Assembly (NCBI RefSeq): GCF_947488715.1
Contig: NZ_CANLAG010000002.1
Location: forward strand, 248,001-312,000
Length of the DNA stretch: 64,000 nt
From: an uncultured Tateyamaria sp.
GTDB taxonomy: Bacteria > Pseudomonadota > Alphaproteobacteria > Rhodobacterales > Rhodobacteraceae
Reading direction: 5' to 3'
Shown here: positions 29,601 through 38,116 of the stretch, piece after piece
Layout: the number at the start of each line of letters is the position of its first letter
Numbering within the stretch: position 1 is the first letter of the stretch
Translations under genes and position numbers: made by a program
The notes under the pieces: model-generated
The model's database searches: none
What the model was told of the DNA's origin: nothing
What the model saw: the letters and a program-made list of their open reading frames with translations, nothing else

Positions 29601-30066
29601 ATACGAAGTTGCCCGCCTGCATCTGGAGACTGAAGCCAAGGCGCGCGAGCAGTTCGACGGGGATTTCACGATGAAATTCCATCTGGCGCCGCCGATGCTG
29701 TCCAAGGTCGGGTCCGACGGGCGGCCAATGAAGAAAGAATACGGGCCGGGCATGATGCGCAATTTCCGCCTGTTGGCGCGGCTCAAGGGGCTGCGCGGCA
29801 CACCGCTGGACGTGTTCGGGCGGACCGAGGAACGGCGGATGGAACGGGCGCTGATCAAACAGTACGAGGCGGATATGCAAGCGGTGCTGCCAAAGCTGGA
29901 CGACTCCACGCGTAACGCGATTGTGGCGCTGGCGTCGCTGCCGCTGGACATCCGCGGCTTTGGCCCGGTCAAACAGGCTAATGAGGCGCGGGCCGCCAAA
30001 CGGCGCGAGGAATTGTTGTCTGTTATCCGTGCAGGGGGGCCGGAACAGCGCGCGGCGGCTGAGTGA
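26665..30066 (+). CDS. Indolepyruvate ferredoxin oxidoreductase, fused subunits
   Basis: A 1133-residue thiamine-diphosphate 2-oxoacid oxidoreductase that oxidatively decarboxylates aryl pyruvates from aromatic amino acid transamination to aryl-acetyl-CoA. Order: pyrimidine-binding domain (YRGSPLGAVDMQ, about 50), C-terminal TPP domain with CSGCPHNSS (about 428-436), GGQGNEGG, an Fe-S segment with CEGCGDCG (about 629-636) and CVKGFCPSF (about 672), then the gamma domain with GVGGTGVVTIG (about 716-726). This is the fused IorA/IorB type of aerobes. AGGGGAGG precedes the ATG. Likely controlled by the divergent LysR protein. Confidence 0.93.
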   Translation: MSTQKISLNDRYDLDKSPVLLNGTQALVRLMLMQKARDVAAGLNTAGYVTGYRGSPLGAVDMQMTRALKQLSAADVTFEPGLNEDLAATALWGAQQAELRGEGKYDGVFGLWYGKGPGVDRSGDVMRHANMAGSSRHGGVLMAMGDDHTGESSTVLHQSEFAMVDAYMPVVSPAGVQEMMDYGLYGIALSRFAGVWVGLKTMKDTVEVTSVVDGDPHRLSFVTPEGALPEGGLNIRLVDDRIEQEARLIDHKRHAAEAFANANKMDKRVWGKPGAKIGFVAAGKNWLDLVHALSLLNIDADEAARLGITTYKVGQTWPLDMRGFSDWAEGLDLIVVVEEKRKLIEVQIKEAIFDNRQGRRVYGGMKDGEVFFSAKWALDPVEIATKLGQVLIDEGRNTDGIQAGMATLDAARRSDNAEEIAARLPYFCSGCPHNSSTKVPEGSRAYAGIGCHFMAQWMDRETLGFTHMGAEGANWIGEAPFSTREHVFQNLGDGTYNHSGVQAIRAALAAGTNITYKILYNDAVAMTGGQGNEGGLDPYRIVNEVRAMGCQTVAVVYDDKEDVDLSRFPSGVATHERAELQAVQEQMAKTQGVSVIVYVQTCAAEKRRRRKRGTFPDIDKRVFINTDVCEGCGDCGVQSNCVSIVPTETELGRKRAIDQSSCNKDFSCVKGFCPSFVTLEGAQVKKQATAALDLPDLPMPELPAIDGTWNVVITGVGGTGVVTIGAVMAQAAHIDGKGAGMMEMAGLAQKGGAVHIHCRLANDPSDISAIRVATGECDALIGGDLVVSAGAKTLGLMSTGRTGAVVNSHEIITGDFTRDTEFALPTDRLGLALEARLRDRVDMFDASDLAKATMGDSIFSNMMIFGAAWQRGLVPLTYDAIMAAIDLNGAAVDKNTRAFDIGRWAVLHPEEAGRTAEPKVVQLPKSLEEKIAFRADHLVKYQGKRLAKRYRKLVDGVADVAVKEAVAKGYHKLLAYKDEYEVARLHLETEAKAREQFDGDFTMKFHLAPPMLSKVGSDGRPMKKEYGPGMMRNFRLLARLKGLRGTPLDVFGRTEERRMERALIKQYEADMQAVLPKLDDSTRNAIVALASLPLDIRGFGPVKQANEARAAKRREELLSVIRAGGPEQRAAAE

Positions 30067-30153
30067 TCGCGTCACACTCGTGTCATATGGGCTAGGCAGT
30101 TTTGTCCGAAGCCCGTAGAACGGGAGACAAGCACACCCGACAGGCCAGAGAAG

Positions 30154-31035
30154 ATGCCCAGCCGCCAACGCGAAATCACCCGTGAGATCAGCTATTCCCA
30201 CTCGGCCGCGACCAAGGGGGGGCGGGCGATGATCCGCCTGCTGGAGAACACCACCGGCAGGCTGCGTCTGATCAAGCGGGCGCAGGGCTATGAGGACGAG
30301 GTGGCGGCGGGCCGCGATTTCTGGGCCGTGATGGTCGAACGCTATGGCCTGACGCTGAACGTGGTGGCGGGGCATCTGGACAATATCCCGCGTGAGGGGC
30401 CGCTGATCCTGATTGCGAACCACCCGTATGGGATCATGGACGGGCTGATGATGGGCCATATCCTGTCGACCATCCGAGGCGATTTCCGGATCATGGCAAA
30501 TTCGGTTTTCAAAAAGGCCGAAGAGTTGAACCGCGTCCTGTTGCCGATCAGTTTTGACGACACGCGCGCGGCCATGGCGATGAACGTGGAGACCCGCAAG
30601 GAGGCGCTGCGCTATCTGGGCGATGGCGGGGCGATTGGCATCTTTCCCGGTGGTACGGTCAGCACGGCGGCCAAGCCGTTTTCGCGCCCCATGGATCCCG
30701 GCTGGCGCAGTTTCACCGCGCGCATGGTGGCCAAGTCCGGGGCGACGGTTGTGCCGCTGTATTTCGACGGACACACCAGCCGATTGTTCCAGATCGCCAG
30801 CCACCTGCACAACACGCTGCGGCTGGGTCTGTTGATCAAGGAATTCAAGAAACGGGTGGACACGCCCGTGGATGTGGTCGTGGGGCAACCCATTGGCCGG
30901 GATGTTCTGGACCCGATGGCGCGCGATCCGAAACAGATGATGGAATTCCTGCGAAAAGCCACGTATGAGCTGAACCCGAACCCGGTGAAGGTCTTTGACC
31001 TTGGGTATGAATTCGAAGAGCGGCATCGCACGTAA
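30154..31035 (+). CDS. Lysophospholipid acyltransferase family protein (PlsC-like)
   Basis: A 293-residue acyltransferase with the motif [10 protein letters not shown] (about 88-97), an NH-P-x-G-D variant of the HX4D catalytic box seen in the OlsA/hemolysin-like branch, and [10 protein letters not shown] (about 162-171) in place of the FPEGTR block. It would acylate a lysolipid at the inner membrane. The variant motifs make the exact substrate (lysophosphatidic acid, lyso-ornithine lipid) uncertain. Starts 87 bp after the oxidoreductase and 8 bp before murI. Confidence 0.82.
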   Translation: MPSRQREITREISYSHSAATKGGRAMIRLLENTTGRLRLIKRAQGYEDEVAAGRDFWAVMVERYGLTLNVVAGHLDNIPREGPLILIANHPYGIMDGLMMGHILSTIRGDFRIMANSVFKKAEELNRVLLPISFDDTRAAMAMNVETRKEALRYLGDGGAIGIFPGGTVSTAAKPFSRPMDPGWRSFTARMVAKSGATVVPLYFDGHTSRLFQIASHLHNTLRLGLLIKEFKKRVDTPVDVVVGQPIGRDVLDPMARDPKQMMEFLRKATYELNPNPVKVFDLGYEFEERHRT

Positions 31036-31043
31036 GGCGGAAC

Positions 31044-31853
31044 ATGGCAGTTGGTATTTTCGATTCCGGTCTGGGCGGTCTGACCGTGTTGGACGCCGCC
31101 CAAGCGCGGTTACCGGAGGTGGAGTTTGTCTATCTCGCGGACAGTGCCCATGCCCCTTACGGGGTGCGTACGGCGGACGATATTTTTGATCTGACCTGTG
31201 CGGCGGTGCAACGGCTGTTTGATGCGGGTTGTGATCTGGTGATCCTGGCCTGCAACACGGCGTCGGCGGCGGCATTGCGGCGGATGCAGGAATCCTGGGT
31301 GCCTGCCGACAAGCGGGTGCTGGGTGTGTTTGTGCCGATGATCGAGGCGCTGACCGAGCGGCAGTGGGGCGACAATTCCCCGCCGCGCGAGGTGGGCGTG
31401 CAGCATGTGGCGCTGTTTGCGACCCCAGCAACGGTGGCGTCCCGCGCGTTTCAGCGCGAGTTGGCGTTTCGCGCCATCGGCGTGGATGTCGAGGCGCAGG
31501 CCTGCGGCGGTGTGGTGGATGCCATCGAAGACGGCGACATGATCCTTGCCGATGCGCTGGTGCGGTCCCATGTGGATGCGCTGCGCCGCAAGATGCCCGA
31601 GCCGCAGGCGGCCATTCTGGGCTGTACGCATTACCCGCTGATGCAGGAGGCGTTTCAAGAGGCGCTGGGCGCAAATGTCAGCGTCTATTCGCAGGCCGGT
31701 CTGGTGGGCGAGAGCCTCGCCGATTACCTTGAGCGGCACCCCGACAAGATGGGCGCGGGGCCGGGTGCGTTCCTGACCACGGGCGATCCCAAGACCGTCA
31801 GCCAGCGCGCCACGCAGTTCTTGCGACGACAGATCACGTTCGAAGCCGCCTGA
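31044..31853 (+). CDS. murI: Glutamate racemase
   Basis: Supplies D-glutamate for peptidoglycan. The 269-residue protein has both catalytic cysteines, in ACNTAS (about 70) and GCTHYPL (about 193-199), and the N-terminal [10 protein letters not shown] (6-15) and PYG loop. Same-strand neighbours are an acyltransferase and argC. Confidence 0.92.
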   Translation: MAVGIFDSGLGGLTVLDAAQARLPEVEFVYLADSAHAPYGVRTADDIFDLTCAAVQRLFDAGCDLVILACNTASAAALRRMQESWVPADKRVLGVFVPMIEALTERQWGDNSPPREVGVQHVALFATPATVASRAFQRELAFRAIGVDVEAQACGGVVDAIEDGDMILADALVRSHVDALRRKMPEPQAAILGCTHYPLMQEAFQEALGANVSVYSQAGLVGESLADYLERHPDKMGAGPGAFLTTGDPKTVSQRATQFLRRQITFEAA

Positions 31854-31880
31854 TCTGACACCTTATTCAAGAAGACTGAC

Positions 31881-32909
31881 ATGACCTATAACATCGCAAT
31901 TCTGGGCGCTTCCGGCTATACGGGCGCTGAGCTGATCCGGTTGATTGCCGGGCATTCCTCTATTCAAATCAAGGCGCTGGGCGCGTTTTCCAAGGCGGGT
32001 CAGCCGGTGTCGCAGGTGTATCCGCATCTGCGTCATCTGGATCTGCCGGACATGGTGCCGTTTGACGCCATCGACTGGGCGGGGATTGACCTGTGTTTCT
32101 GCGCCTTGCCGCACAAGACGAGCCAAGAGGTGATTTCCGGCCTGCCGCGCGATTTGCGGATCGTGGACCTGTCGGCTGATTTCCGGCTGGAAGATCCGGC
32201 GGAGTATCAGAAGTGGTATGGCAACCCGCATGCGGCGGTCGAGATGCAGGGCGAGGCGGTTTATGGCCTGACCGAGTTTTACCGGGGCGAGATCCGCGCC
32301 GCGCGGTTGGTGGCGGGCACCGGGTGCAATGCAGCGACGGGGCAGTTTGCGTTGCGGCCGTTGATTGCGGCGGGGGTGATTGATCTGGATGACATCATTC
32401 TGGACCTCAAGGCGGCGGTGTCGGGCGCGGGTCGAGCGCTCAAGGAAAACCTGCTGCACGCAGAGCTGTCGGAGGGGTATCACGCCTATGCCACGGGCGG
32501 GGCGCACCGGCATCTGGGCGAGTTCGATCAGGAGTTTTCCAAGGTGGCGGGCCGGGACGTGCGCATCCAGTTCCAGCCGCATCTGATCCCGGCGAACCGG
32601 GGTATTCTGGGCACGGCCTATGTGAAGGGCGACGCGCAGGCGGTGCATGACACGCTGGCCGCGGCCTATGCGGGCGAGCCGTTCATCGAGGTGCTGCCTC
32701 TGGGTGAGGTGCCGTCGACACGGCACATTCGCGGGTCGAACTTTTGCCATATCGGTGTTGCGGCGGACCGGTTGCCTGGTCGAGTGGTCGTGGTGGCGGC
32801 GCTGGACAACCTGACAAAAGGTTCATCGGGGCAGGCGTTGCAAAACGCCAACCTGATGTTAGGTATTGAAGAGACCGAGGGGCTGATGATGGCCCCGCTT
32901 TTTCCGTAA
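31881..32909 (+). CDS. argC: N-acetyl-gamma-glutamyl-phosphate reductase
   Basis: NADPH-dependent third step of arginine synthesis. The Rossmann motif [15 protein letters not shown] (7-21) and the active-site [10 protein letters not shown] (cysteine about 149) are clear, as are LPHKTSQ and the [10 protein letters not shown] histidine block. The 342-residue length is that of the type 1 enzyme. Starts 27 bp after murI; ccmE follows after 9 bp. Confidence 0.95.
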   Translation: MTYNIAILGASGYTGAELIRLIAGHSSIQIKALGAFSKAGQPVSQVYPHLRHLDLPDMVPFDAIDWAGIDLCFCALPHKTSQEVISGLPRDLRIVDLSADFRLEDPAEYQKWYGNPHAAVEMQGEAVYGLTEFYRGEIRAARLVAGTGCNAATGQFALRPLIAAGVIDLDDIILDLKAAVSGAGRALKENLLHAELSEGYHAYATGGAHRHLGEFDQEFSKVAGRDVRIQFQPHLIPANRGILGTAYVKGDAQAVHDTLAAAYAGEPFIEVLPLGEVPSTRHIRGSNFCHIGVAADRLPGRVVVVAALDNLTKGSSGQALQNANLMLGIEETEGLMMAPLFP

Positions 32910-32918
32910 CGAGACCGC

Positions 32919-33362
32919 ATGAAAAGCCTCAAGAAACAGCGCCGGATCCAGATCATCGCTTTGGCCACCGTGGCCTTGGCCTTGTCCACGGCGCTGATTG
33001 GCTATGCGATGCGGGACGGCATCAACTTTTTCCGCGCGCCGAGCCAGATTGTCGCCGAACCACCCGGTCCCGCAGAGGTGTTTCGCATCGGCGGGTTGGT
33101 GGCCGAAGGCTCGCTGATCCGGGGGCAGGGCGAATCGATCCGCTTTGCGGTGACGGATGGGGGTGCCACTGTGCCGGTGGTGTTCACGGGCGTGTTGCCG
33201 GATCTCTTTGAGGAAAATCAGGGCATGGTTGGCACCGGGCGCTACATCAATGGTGTGTTCGAAGCCTCTGAAATTCTTGCCAAACATGACGAGACCTATA
33301 TGCCTGCCGAAGTGGTGGATGCCCTCAAGGAACAGGGTGTCTATCAGGACCCCAACGGCTAG
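32919..33362 (+). CDS. ccmE: Cytochrome c maturation haem chaperone CcmE
   Basis: Periplasmic haem carrier of the System I pathway, 147 residues with one N-terminal membrane anchor (about 9-29) and a beta-barrel. The covalent haem histidine lies in KHDETYMP (His123, Tyr127). ccmF and ccmH follow at 34807-37217 but are separated from ccmE by an endolysin/holin pair; ccmABCDG are not in the window. Confidence 0.95.
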   Translation: MKSLKKQRRIQIIALATVALALSTALIGYAMRDGINFFRAPSQIVAEPPGPAEVFRIGGLVAEGSLIRGQGESIRFAVTDGGATVPVVFTGVLPDLFEENQGMVGTGRYINGVFEASEILAKHDETYMPAEVVDALKEQGVYQDPNG

Positions 33363-33444
33363 CGCACGGTCGGGTTAAGACCCGTTAACCAACATTGCAG
33401 CAGTGTTGCCCCACGGAACGGACCTGTGCCGAGGGGAGCCTGAG

Positions 33445-34056
33445 ATGCAGACGGTCAGAGAGATTGCCAAGGAAATTGTGGCCCGCGAGGGTGGCTATGT
33501 GAATGACCCGGATGATCCCGGCGGGGCCACGAATTTTGGCGTCACCATTCACACGATGCGTCGTTTGGGTCTGGACCTGGACGGGGACGGAGATGTGGAC
33601 GTGCGCGATGTCAAACGCCTGACGCAAGCGCAGGCCACGGACATTTTCGTCACGCATTATTTCGAACGTCCCTTGATTGCGGAGCTGCCGCAGACGCTGC
33701 ATGCGACGGTGTTTGACATGTATGTCAACGCAGGTGGCAACGCGATCAAGATCCTGCAGCGGTTGCTGACCCAGATGGGGTTTGCCTGTGTTGTGGACGG
33801 AGCACTTGGGCCGCAATCGATTGCGGCGGCGCGCGCGGCCCATGAGGCGGCGCCGGATCATCTGGTGGACGCCTACGGCATTGCGCGGCGCAATTACTAT
33901 TTCCGCATCGGGGATCGCCGTCCGGCGAGCCGCAAATACGCCCGCACCCGCGCCGGTCGCAAGGGCGGTTGGATCAAACGGGCCGAGGAATTCATCACGC
34001 CGCGCTATCACATGAGCCCGGCGCAGTTTCAGGAGAGGGTTGCGTCATGGGGTTGA
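33445..34056 (+). CDS. GH108 N-acetylmuramidase (endolysin-like) with EF-hand-like insert
   Basis: A 203-residue peptidoglycan hydrolase. EGGYVNDPDDPGG (15-27) is the GH108 signature with Glu15 as the expected acid catalyst; a peptidoglycan-binding-type C-terminal half follows. No signal peptide, so it would need a holin to reach its substrate, and a holin-like gene overlaps its 3' end. Residues 44-55, DLDGDGDVDVRD, look like a calcium-binding EF-hand or dockerin loop inserted in the catalytic domain. ATG 33445 has GAGGGGAG upstream. In Rhodobacter capsulatus such an endolysin/holin pair serves release of the gene transfer agent. Confidence 0.82.
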   Translation: MQTVREIAKEIVAREGGYVNDPDDPGGATNFGVTIHTMRRLGLDLDGDGDVDVRDVKRLTQAQATDIFVTHYFERPLIAELPQTLHATVFDMYVNAGGNAIKILQRLLTQMGFACVVDGALGPQSIAAARAAHEAAPDHLVDAYGIARRNYYFRIGDRRPASRKYARTRAGRKGGWIKRAEEFITPRYHMSPAQFQERVASWG

Positions 34057-34619
34057 TGGAGCGGATGTTCGGTCTGCTGTTTGGCGGCGGATCAAATGTT
34101 GTGAAAGACACAGTTGAAGTGTTCCGCGAAAACGCGGAAGCCGGATCGGCGCGCGCGCATGAAGTGCAGGTCCAGGCGATGACGGAGTTCGGCCAGGAAT
34201 TCATGGTGCCGCGCCAGGGGGTATTTGACCGTATCATGGACGGGGTGAACCGGTTGCCGCGCCCGGCGCTGGCGCTGGGGACGCTGGGGTTGTTCGTGTC
34301 GGCCATGGTCGCGCCGCTGTGGTTTGCGGAACGGATGCAGGGCATCGCACTGGTGCCTGAGCCGCTGTGGTGGTTGTTGGGGGTGATCGTGTCGTTCTAT
34401 TTCGGGGCGCGCCATCAGGTGAAGGCGCAGCAGTTCCAGCGCGAGATTGTCACCACCATGAGCCGTGTGCCGCAAGTGATGGAGAACGTCGCCGCCTTGC
34501 GCAAGATGCGCGCGGACAGTGTGGGTGTTGCGGCCACGGGGGCGGATGCGCGGTTGACGGCGGCGGCGATCCTGCCGGACGCAAACCCGGCGCTGGAGGC
34601 ATGGCAGCGTGCGGCGTGA
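34047..34619 (+). CDS. Holin-like membrane protein (3TM phage holin family)
   Basis: A 190-residue protein from ATG 34047, overlapping the endolysin by 10 bp, so the two are translated together. It has an amphipathic N-terminus and two to three hydrophobic segments (about 73-94 and 102-122, possibly 5-20), then a charged C-terminal tail, the pattern of the 3TM holin family. Its role would be to let the signal-less endolysin across the inner membrane. The size is larger than lambda-type holins but normal for this family. Confidence 0.7.
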   Translation: MGLMERMFGLLFGGGSNVVKDTVEVFRENAEAGSARAHEVQVQAMTEFGQEFMVPRQGVFDRIMDGVNRLPRPALALGTLGLFVSAMVAPLWFAERMQGIALVPEPLWWLLGVIVSFYFGARHQVKAQQFQREIVTTMSRVPQVMENVAALRKMRADSVGVAATGADARLTAAAILPDANPALEAWQRAA

Positions 34620-34806
34620 TGGCCGCCTCGTGATCTTGCGGACGCCCTGACGGGCGGCGTGATTGTCAGGGGGGCTTTGCCCCCCGTCCTTGCGGACTCC
34701 CCCCAAGGTATTGGGGGCGAAAGGAAGCGGGCAACTGGCGATGTCGTGATGGGGGCGATGCGTTTGTCGCATTGGCGTTTCGGGGGCGGTGCACTAGAGT
34801 TTGGGC
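34620..34806. other. Gap between holin-like gene and ccmF
   Basis: Contains the two-hairpin repeat at 34667-34728 and presumably a ccmF promoter. No ORF of coding quality is seen. Confidence 0.5.
34667..34728 (+). repeat. Two-hairpin dispersed intergenic element
   Basis: A 7-bp stem GGGGGGC-TTT-GCCCCCC (34669-34685) is followed by CCCCCAA-GGTA-TTGGGGG (34700-34717) and GCGAAAGGAAGC. The last part matches the inverted copy at 18115-18145. It may terminate endolysin/holin transcription before ccmF. Confidence 0.65.
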
Positions 34807-36765
34807 ATGATTACAGAACTTGGTCACTTTGCCCTTATTCTTGCGTTTCTGGTGGCGATCTTGCAGGCGACTGTGCCCCTTGTGGGGGCGTGGCGGCGCA
34901 ATGATCGGTGGATGGCCGTGGCGGAGCCTGCGGCCTCGGCGCAGTTTCTGCTGATCGGGTTTTCCTTTGCCGCGTTGATGTATGCGTTCATCGTGTCGGA
35001 TTTTTCGCTGCGGCTGGTGGTGCTGAACAGCCATTCGGCCAAGCCGATGCTCTACAAGATTTCGGGCACCTGGGGGAACCACGAGGGGTCGATGCTGCTA
35101 TGGGTGCTGATCGTGGCGCTTTTTGGGGCGATGGCGGCGTGGTTCGGGGGCAATCTGCCGCCCAGCCTGCGGGCGCGGGTGCTGGCGGTGCAGGGGGCGA
35201 TTGGAGTCGCGTTTCTGGCCTTTATCCTCTTTACCTCGAACCCGTTCTTGCGTCTGGCGGTGCCGCCCTTTGACGGGCAGGACTTGAACCCGCTGTTGCA
35301 GGACCCCGGTTTGGCCTTTCATCCGCCGTTTCTGTATTTGGGCTATGTTGGCCTGAGCATGGCGTTTTCCTTTGCCGTGGCCGCGTTGATCGAGGGCCGC
35401 GTGGATGCGGCCTGGGGGCGTTGGGTGCGGCCCTGGACGCTGGCGGCCTGGGTGTTTTTGACCATCGGTATCGCGCTGGGGTCCTGGTGGGCCTACTACG
35501 AGTTGGGTTGGGGCGGGTTCTGGTTCTGGGACCCGGTCGAGAATGCGTCGTTCATGCCGTGGCTGTTGGCGGCGGCGCTGCTGCATTCGGCCATCGTGGT
35601 GGAAAAGCGTGAGAGCCTGAAATCCTGGACCATTTTGCTGGCGATCCTGGCCTTTGGCTTTTCGCTGATTGGCACGTTTATCGTGCGGTCGGGGTTGCTG
35701 ACATCTGTGCATGCCTTTGCCAATGATCCAGAGCGCGGTGTGTTCATCCTGATGATCATGGGCTTTTTCATGGGGGGCGCGTTGATCCTGTTTGCGCTGC
35801 GCGCCGGTACGATGGAAGCGCGCGGTGTGTTTGGCATGGTCAGCCGCGAGAGCGCGCTGGTGGCCAACAATCTGCTGCTTGCGGTGAGCTGTTTTGTCGT
35901 TTTTGTCGGGACGATGTGGCCGCTGGTGGCGGAGATGTTCTTTGACCGTAAGCTGAGTGTGGGGCCGCCGTTTTTCAACATGGCGTTTACGCCGTTCATG
36001 GTGGTGCTGGGGCTGATCCTGCCCGTGGGCGCGATGATGCCGTGGAAGCGTGGTAGCGTGGCCAAGGCGGCCTGGCCGCTGCGCTATGTGTTTTTGGCGG
36101 CAATTGCCTTTGGCGGTTTGGCCTGGGCGTTGCAGACGGGGCGCAGTCTGATCGGGCCGATGGGCGCGTTTCTGGGTGCGTGGCTGGTCATGGGGGCGGC
36201 GGTGGATATCGCGTCGCGTACCGGCCAGCGGTTTAACGCGGGCCGTCTGTTCCGCTTGCCGCGTGCCGATTGGGGCAAGGCGGTGGCGCATGCTGGCCTC
36301 GGCATTACGATGCTGGGGGTGGCGGGGCTGACCTCGTGGCAATCCGAGGACATCCGCGTGGCGCAGATTGGCGAGACGTTCAACGTGGGCGGCTATGATC
36401 TGACGTTGAATGCGGTGAATGACGTCGAGGGGCCGAATTACCTGGCGACGGTGGCCGAGATCACGCTGGCCAAGGGCGGGCGTGAGATTGCGGACCTGCG
36501 GCCTGAAAAGCGGATTTATCCGGTGGCGCAGATGCCCACAACGGAGGCGGCGATCGACTATGATCTGGCGCGCGATGTTTATGTGGTGATTGGGGATGCG
36601 CAGGCCAACGGAGGGTGGGCGGTGCGGACCTATATTAAGCCGCTGACCAACTGGATCTGGATTGGATGCACGTTGATGGCGCTGGGGGGGCTGTTGAGCC
36701 TGAGTGACCGGCGGTTCCGTGTGGCGGTTGGTGCGCGCAAGACAGCGGCGGTGCCTGCGGAATGA
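34807..36765 (+). CDS. ccmF: Haem lyase subunit CcmF
   Basis: Integral membrane component that ligates haem from CcmE to apocytochrome c. The 652-residue protein has about 14 TM helices and the tryptophan-rich WWD domain (WAYYELGWGGFWFWDPVEN, about 229-247) plus flanking histidines. ATG 34807 is preferred to a TTG six bases earlier. The stop codon overlaps ccmH (ATGA). Confidence 0.96.
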   Translation: MITELGHFALILAFLVAILQATVPLVGAWRRNDRWMAVAEPAASAQFLLIGFSFAALMYAFIVSDFSLRLVVLNSHSAKPMLYKISGTWGNHEGSMLLWVLIVALFGAMAAWFGGNLPPSLRARVLAVQGAIGVAFLAFILFTSNPFLRLAVPPFDGQDLNPLLQDPGLAFHPPFLYLGYVGLSMAFSFAVAALIEGRVDAAWGRWVRPWTLAAWVFLTIGIALGSWWAYYELGWGGFWFWDPVENASFMPWLLAAALLHSAIVVEKRESLKSWTILLAILAFGFSLIGTFIVRSGLLTSVHAFANDPERGVFILMIMGFFMGGALILFALRAGTMEARGVFGMVSRESALVANNLLLAVSCFVVFVGTMWPLVAEMFFDRKLSVGPPFFNMAFTPFMVVLGLILPVGAMMPWKRGSVAKAAWPLRYVFLAAIAFGGLAWALQTGRSLIGPMGAFLGAWLVMGAAVDIASRTGQRFNAGRLFRLPRADWGKAVAHAGLGITMLGVAGLTSWQSEDIRVAQIGETFNVGGYDLTLNAVNDVEGPNYLATVAEITLAKGGREIADLRPEKRIYPVAQMPTTEAAIDYDLARDVYVVIGDAQANGGWAVRTYIKPLTNWIWIGCTLMALGGLLSLSDRRFRVAVGARKTAAVPAE

Positions 36766-37217
36766 TGCGGCTGGCGGCAGCGATGTGGTTTGTGCTGGCG
36801 TCGGTGGCGCTGGCGCTGGATCCGTCCGAGATGCTGGATGATCCGGCGCTGGAGGCGCAGGCGCGGGCGTTGGATCATGCGCTGCGCTGTGTGGTGTGCC
36901 AGTCGGAATCGGTTGCCTCATCGAACGCGCAATGGGCCGTGGACACCCGCCGGGTGATCCGGGAGCAGGTGGCTGCGGGGCAGACCCATGACCAGATCGT
37001 TGATTTCTTTGTCGAGCGTTATGGTGAGTTTGTGCTGATGACGCCGCGGGCGTCCGGGTCGAACTGGATGCTGTGGGCGGCGGGGCCGCTCATGTTTTTG
37101 CTCGCGGCAGGTGTCGGGTTTTTCTATGTCCGAGGGCGCAGCACAACGCCCGCCGCAGAAGATGCGGCACTCAGCGCCGAGGAATCCCGGCGTTTGCGCG
37201 AGATTTTGGACGACTGA
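36762..37217 (+). CDS. ccmH: Cytochrome c maturation protein CcmH (thioreductase)
   Basis: A 151-residue membrane-anchored protein with signal peptide and the reducing motif LRCVVCQSES (cysteines about 42 and 45) that handles apocytochrome thiols, then one TM helix (about 104-124). It is the short form, without the TPR CcmI part, and no ccmI follows directly. Overlaps ccmF by 4 bp. Confidence 0.94.
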   Translation: MMRLAAAMWFVLASVALALDPSEMLDDPALEAQARALDHALRCVVCQSESVASSNAQWAVDTRRVIREQVAAGQTHDQIVDFFVERYGEFVLMTPRASGSNWMLWAAGPLMFLLAAGVGFFYVRGRSTTPAAEDAALSAEESRRLREILDD

Positions 37218-37287
37218 CGGCGCGTCGGGGCTTTTCTAAACTAAACGGTTTGATATTCAGGACGGGAACCCAATGCGGAGGCCCGCG

Positions 37288-38064
37288 ATGAAGTACGAGA
37301 CCCTGACATATTCGATGACGGACGGCATGGCGGTGATCACGCTGAACCGGCCAGATGTGATGAATGCGCTGACCACCCAGATGCGCGCCGAGATCGAAGT
37401 GGCCGTGACCCACGCAGGCAAGACCGCGCGCGTTGTTGTGCTGACCGGGGCGGGACGCGCCTTTTGCTCAGGGCAGGACCTGGGCGACCGCGCCAATGCG
37501 TCGGACCTCGATCTGGAGCGGACGCTGCGGGACGAATATACGCCCATGCTGAACGCTATTGTCGCCTGTCCGGTGCCGACCATTGCGGCGGTAAACGGGG
37601 CCGCGGCAGGGGCAGGCGCCAATCTGGCACTGGCCTGTGACGTGGTGATTGCGTCGGAAAAGGCGTATTTCCTGCAAGCCTTTACGCGCATTGGTCTGAT
37701 CCCTGACGCGGGCGGCACCTATGTGATGCCGCGCACGATGGGCATGGCCAAGGCGATGGGGGCGGCGCTCTTTGCGGACAAGATCACGGCGCAGCAGGCG
37801 GATGCCTGGGGCATGATCTGGGAAGCGGTGCCGGAAAAAGACTTTGATGCGCATTGGAATGCCCGCGCCATGCATCTGGCCACCGGTCCGACCAAGGCCT
37901 TTGCTGCGGCGAAACGGGTGATCCGGGCAAGCTGGGAAAATGATTTGGATGCACAGCTGGAGACAGAGGCGTCCGAGCAAGGCGATTGCGGTCAGAGCCG
38001 TGATTTCCGCGAGGGCGTTCTGGCCTTTGTCGAAAAGCGTAAGCCGAATTTCGAAGGGCGCTAG
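37288..38064 (+). CDS. Enoyl-CoA hydratase/isomerase family protein, PaaG-like
   Basis: A 258-residue crotonase-fold protein with oxyanion-hole motifs FCSGQDL (about 62-68) and VNGAAAGAGANLALACD (about 107-123). Length and the IPDAGGTYVMPR block resemble PaaG of phenylacetate breakdown. Phenylacetyl-CoA is also what the indolepyruvate-type oxidoreductase upstream could give, but the two genes are 7 kb apart, so a link is only suggestive. ATG 37288 has GGAGG nearby. Confidence 0.85.
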   Translation: MKYETLTYSMTDGMAVITLNRPDVMNALTTQMRAEIEVAVTHAGKTARVVVLTGAGRAFCSGQDLGDRANASDLDLERTLRDEYTPMLNAIVACPVPTIAAVNGAAAGAGANLALACDVVIASEKAYFLQAFTRIGLIPDAGGTYVMPRTMGMAKAMGAALFADKITAQQADAWGMIWEAVPEKDFDAHWNARAMHLATGPTKAFAAAKRVIRASWENDLDAQLETEASEQGDCGQSRDFREGVLAFVEKRKPNFEGR

Positions 38065-38079
38065 GCGCGGCGGACAGTG

Positions 38080-38102
38080 CGGGCGGGCCAGTGGCCCGCC
38101 GC
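38080..38102. terminator. Bidirectional hairpin between convergent genes
   Basis: GGCGGGCC (38082-38089) and GGCCCGCC (38093-38100) form a perfect 8-bp stem with loop AGT, between the enoyl-CoA hydratase and RTX-protein stop codons. No T-tract on either side. Confidence 0.55.
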
Positions 38103-38116
38103 GCGCGTGTTTCGCA

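Noticed and set aside
29002-31674. An 890-codon open frame on the minus strand
   Set aside because: Antisense to the oxidoreductase, acyltransferase and murI, all of which have clear motifs.
33445-34619. Remnant of an integrated prophage
   Set aside because: Only the lysis pair is present; flanking genes are housekeeping ccm genes, with no attachment sites, integrase or structural genes.
35098-36921. A 607-codon minus-strand frame opposite ccmF
   Set aside because: Arg/His/Pro/Gln-rich composition typical of antisense to a membrane protein; ccmF is certain.
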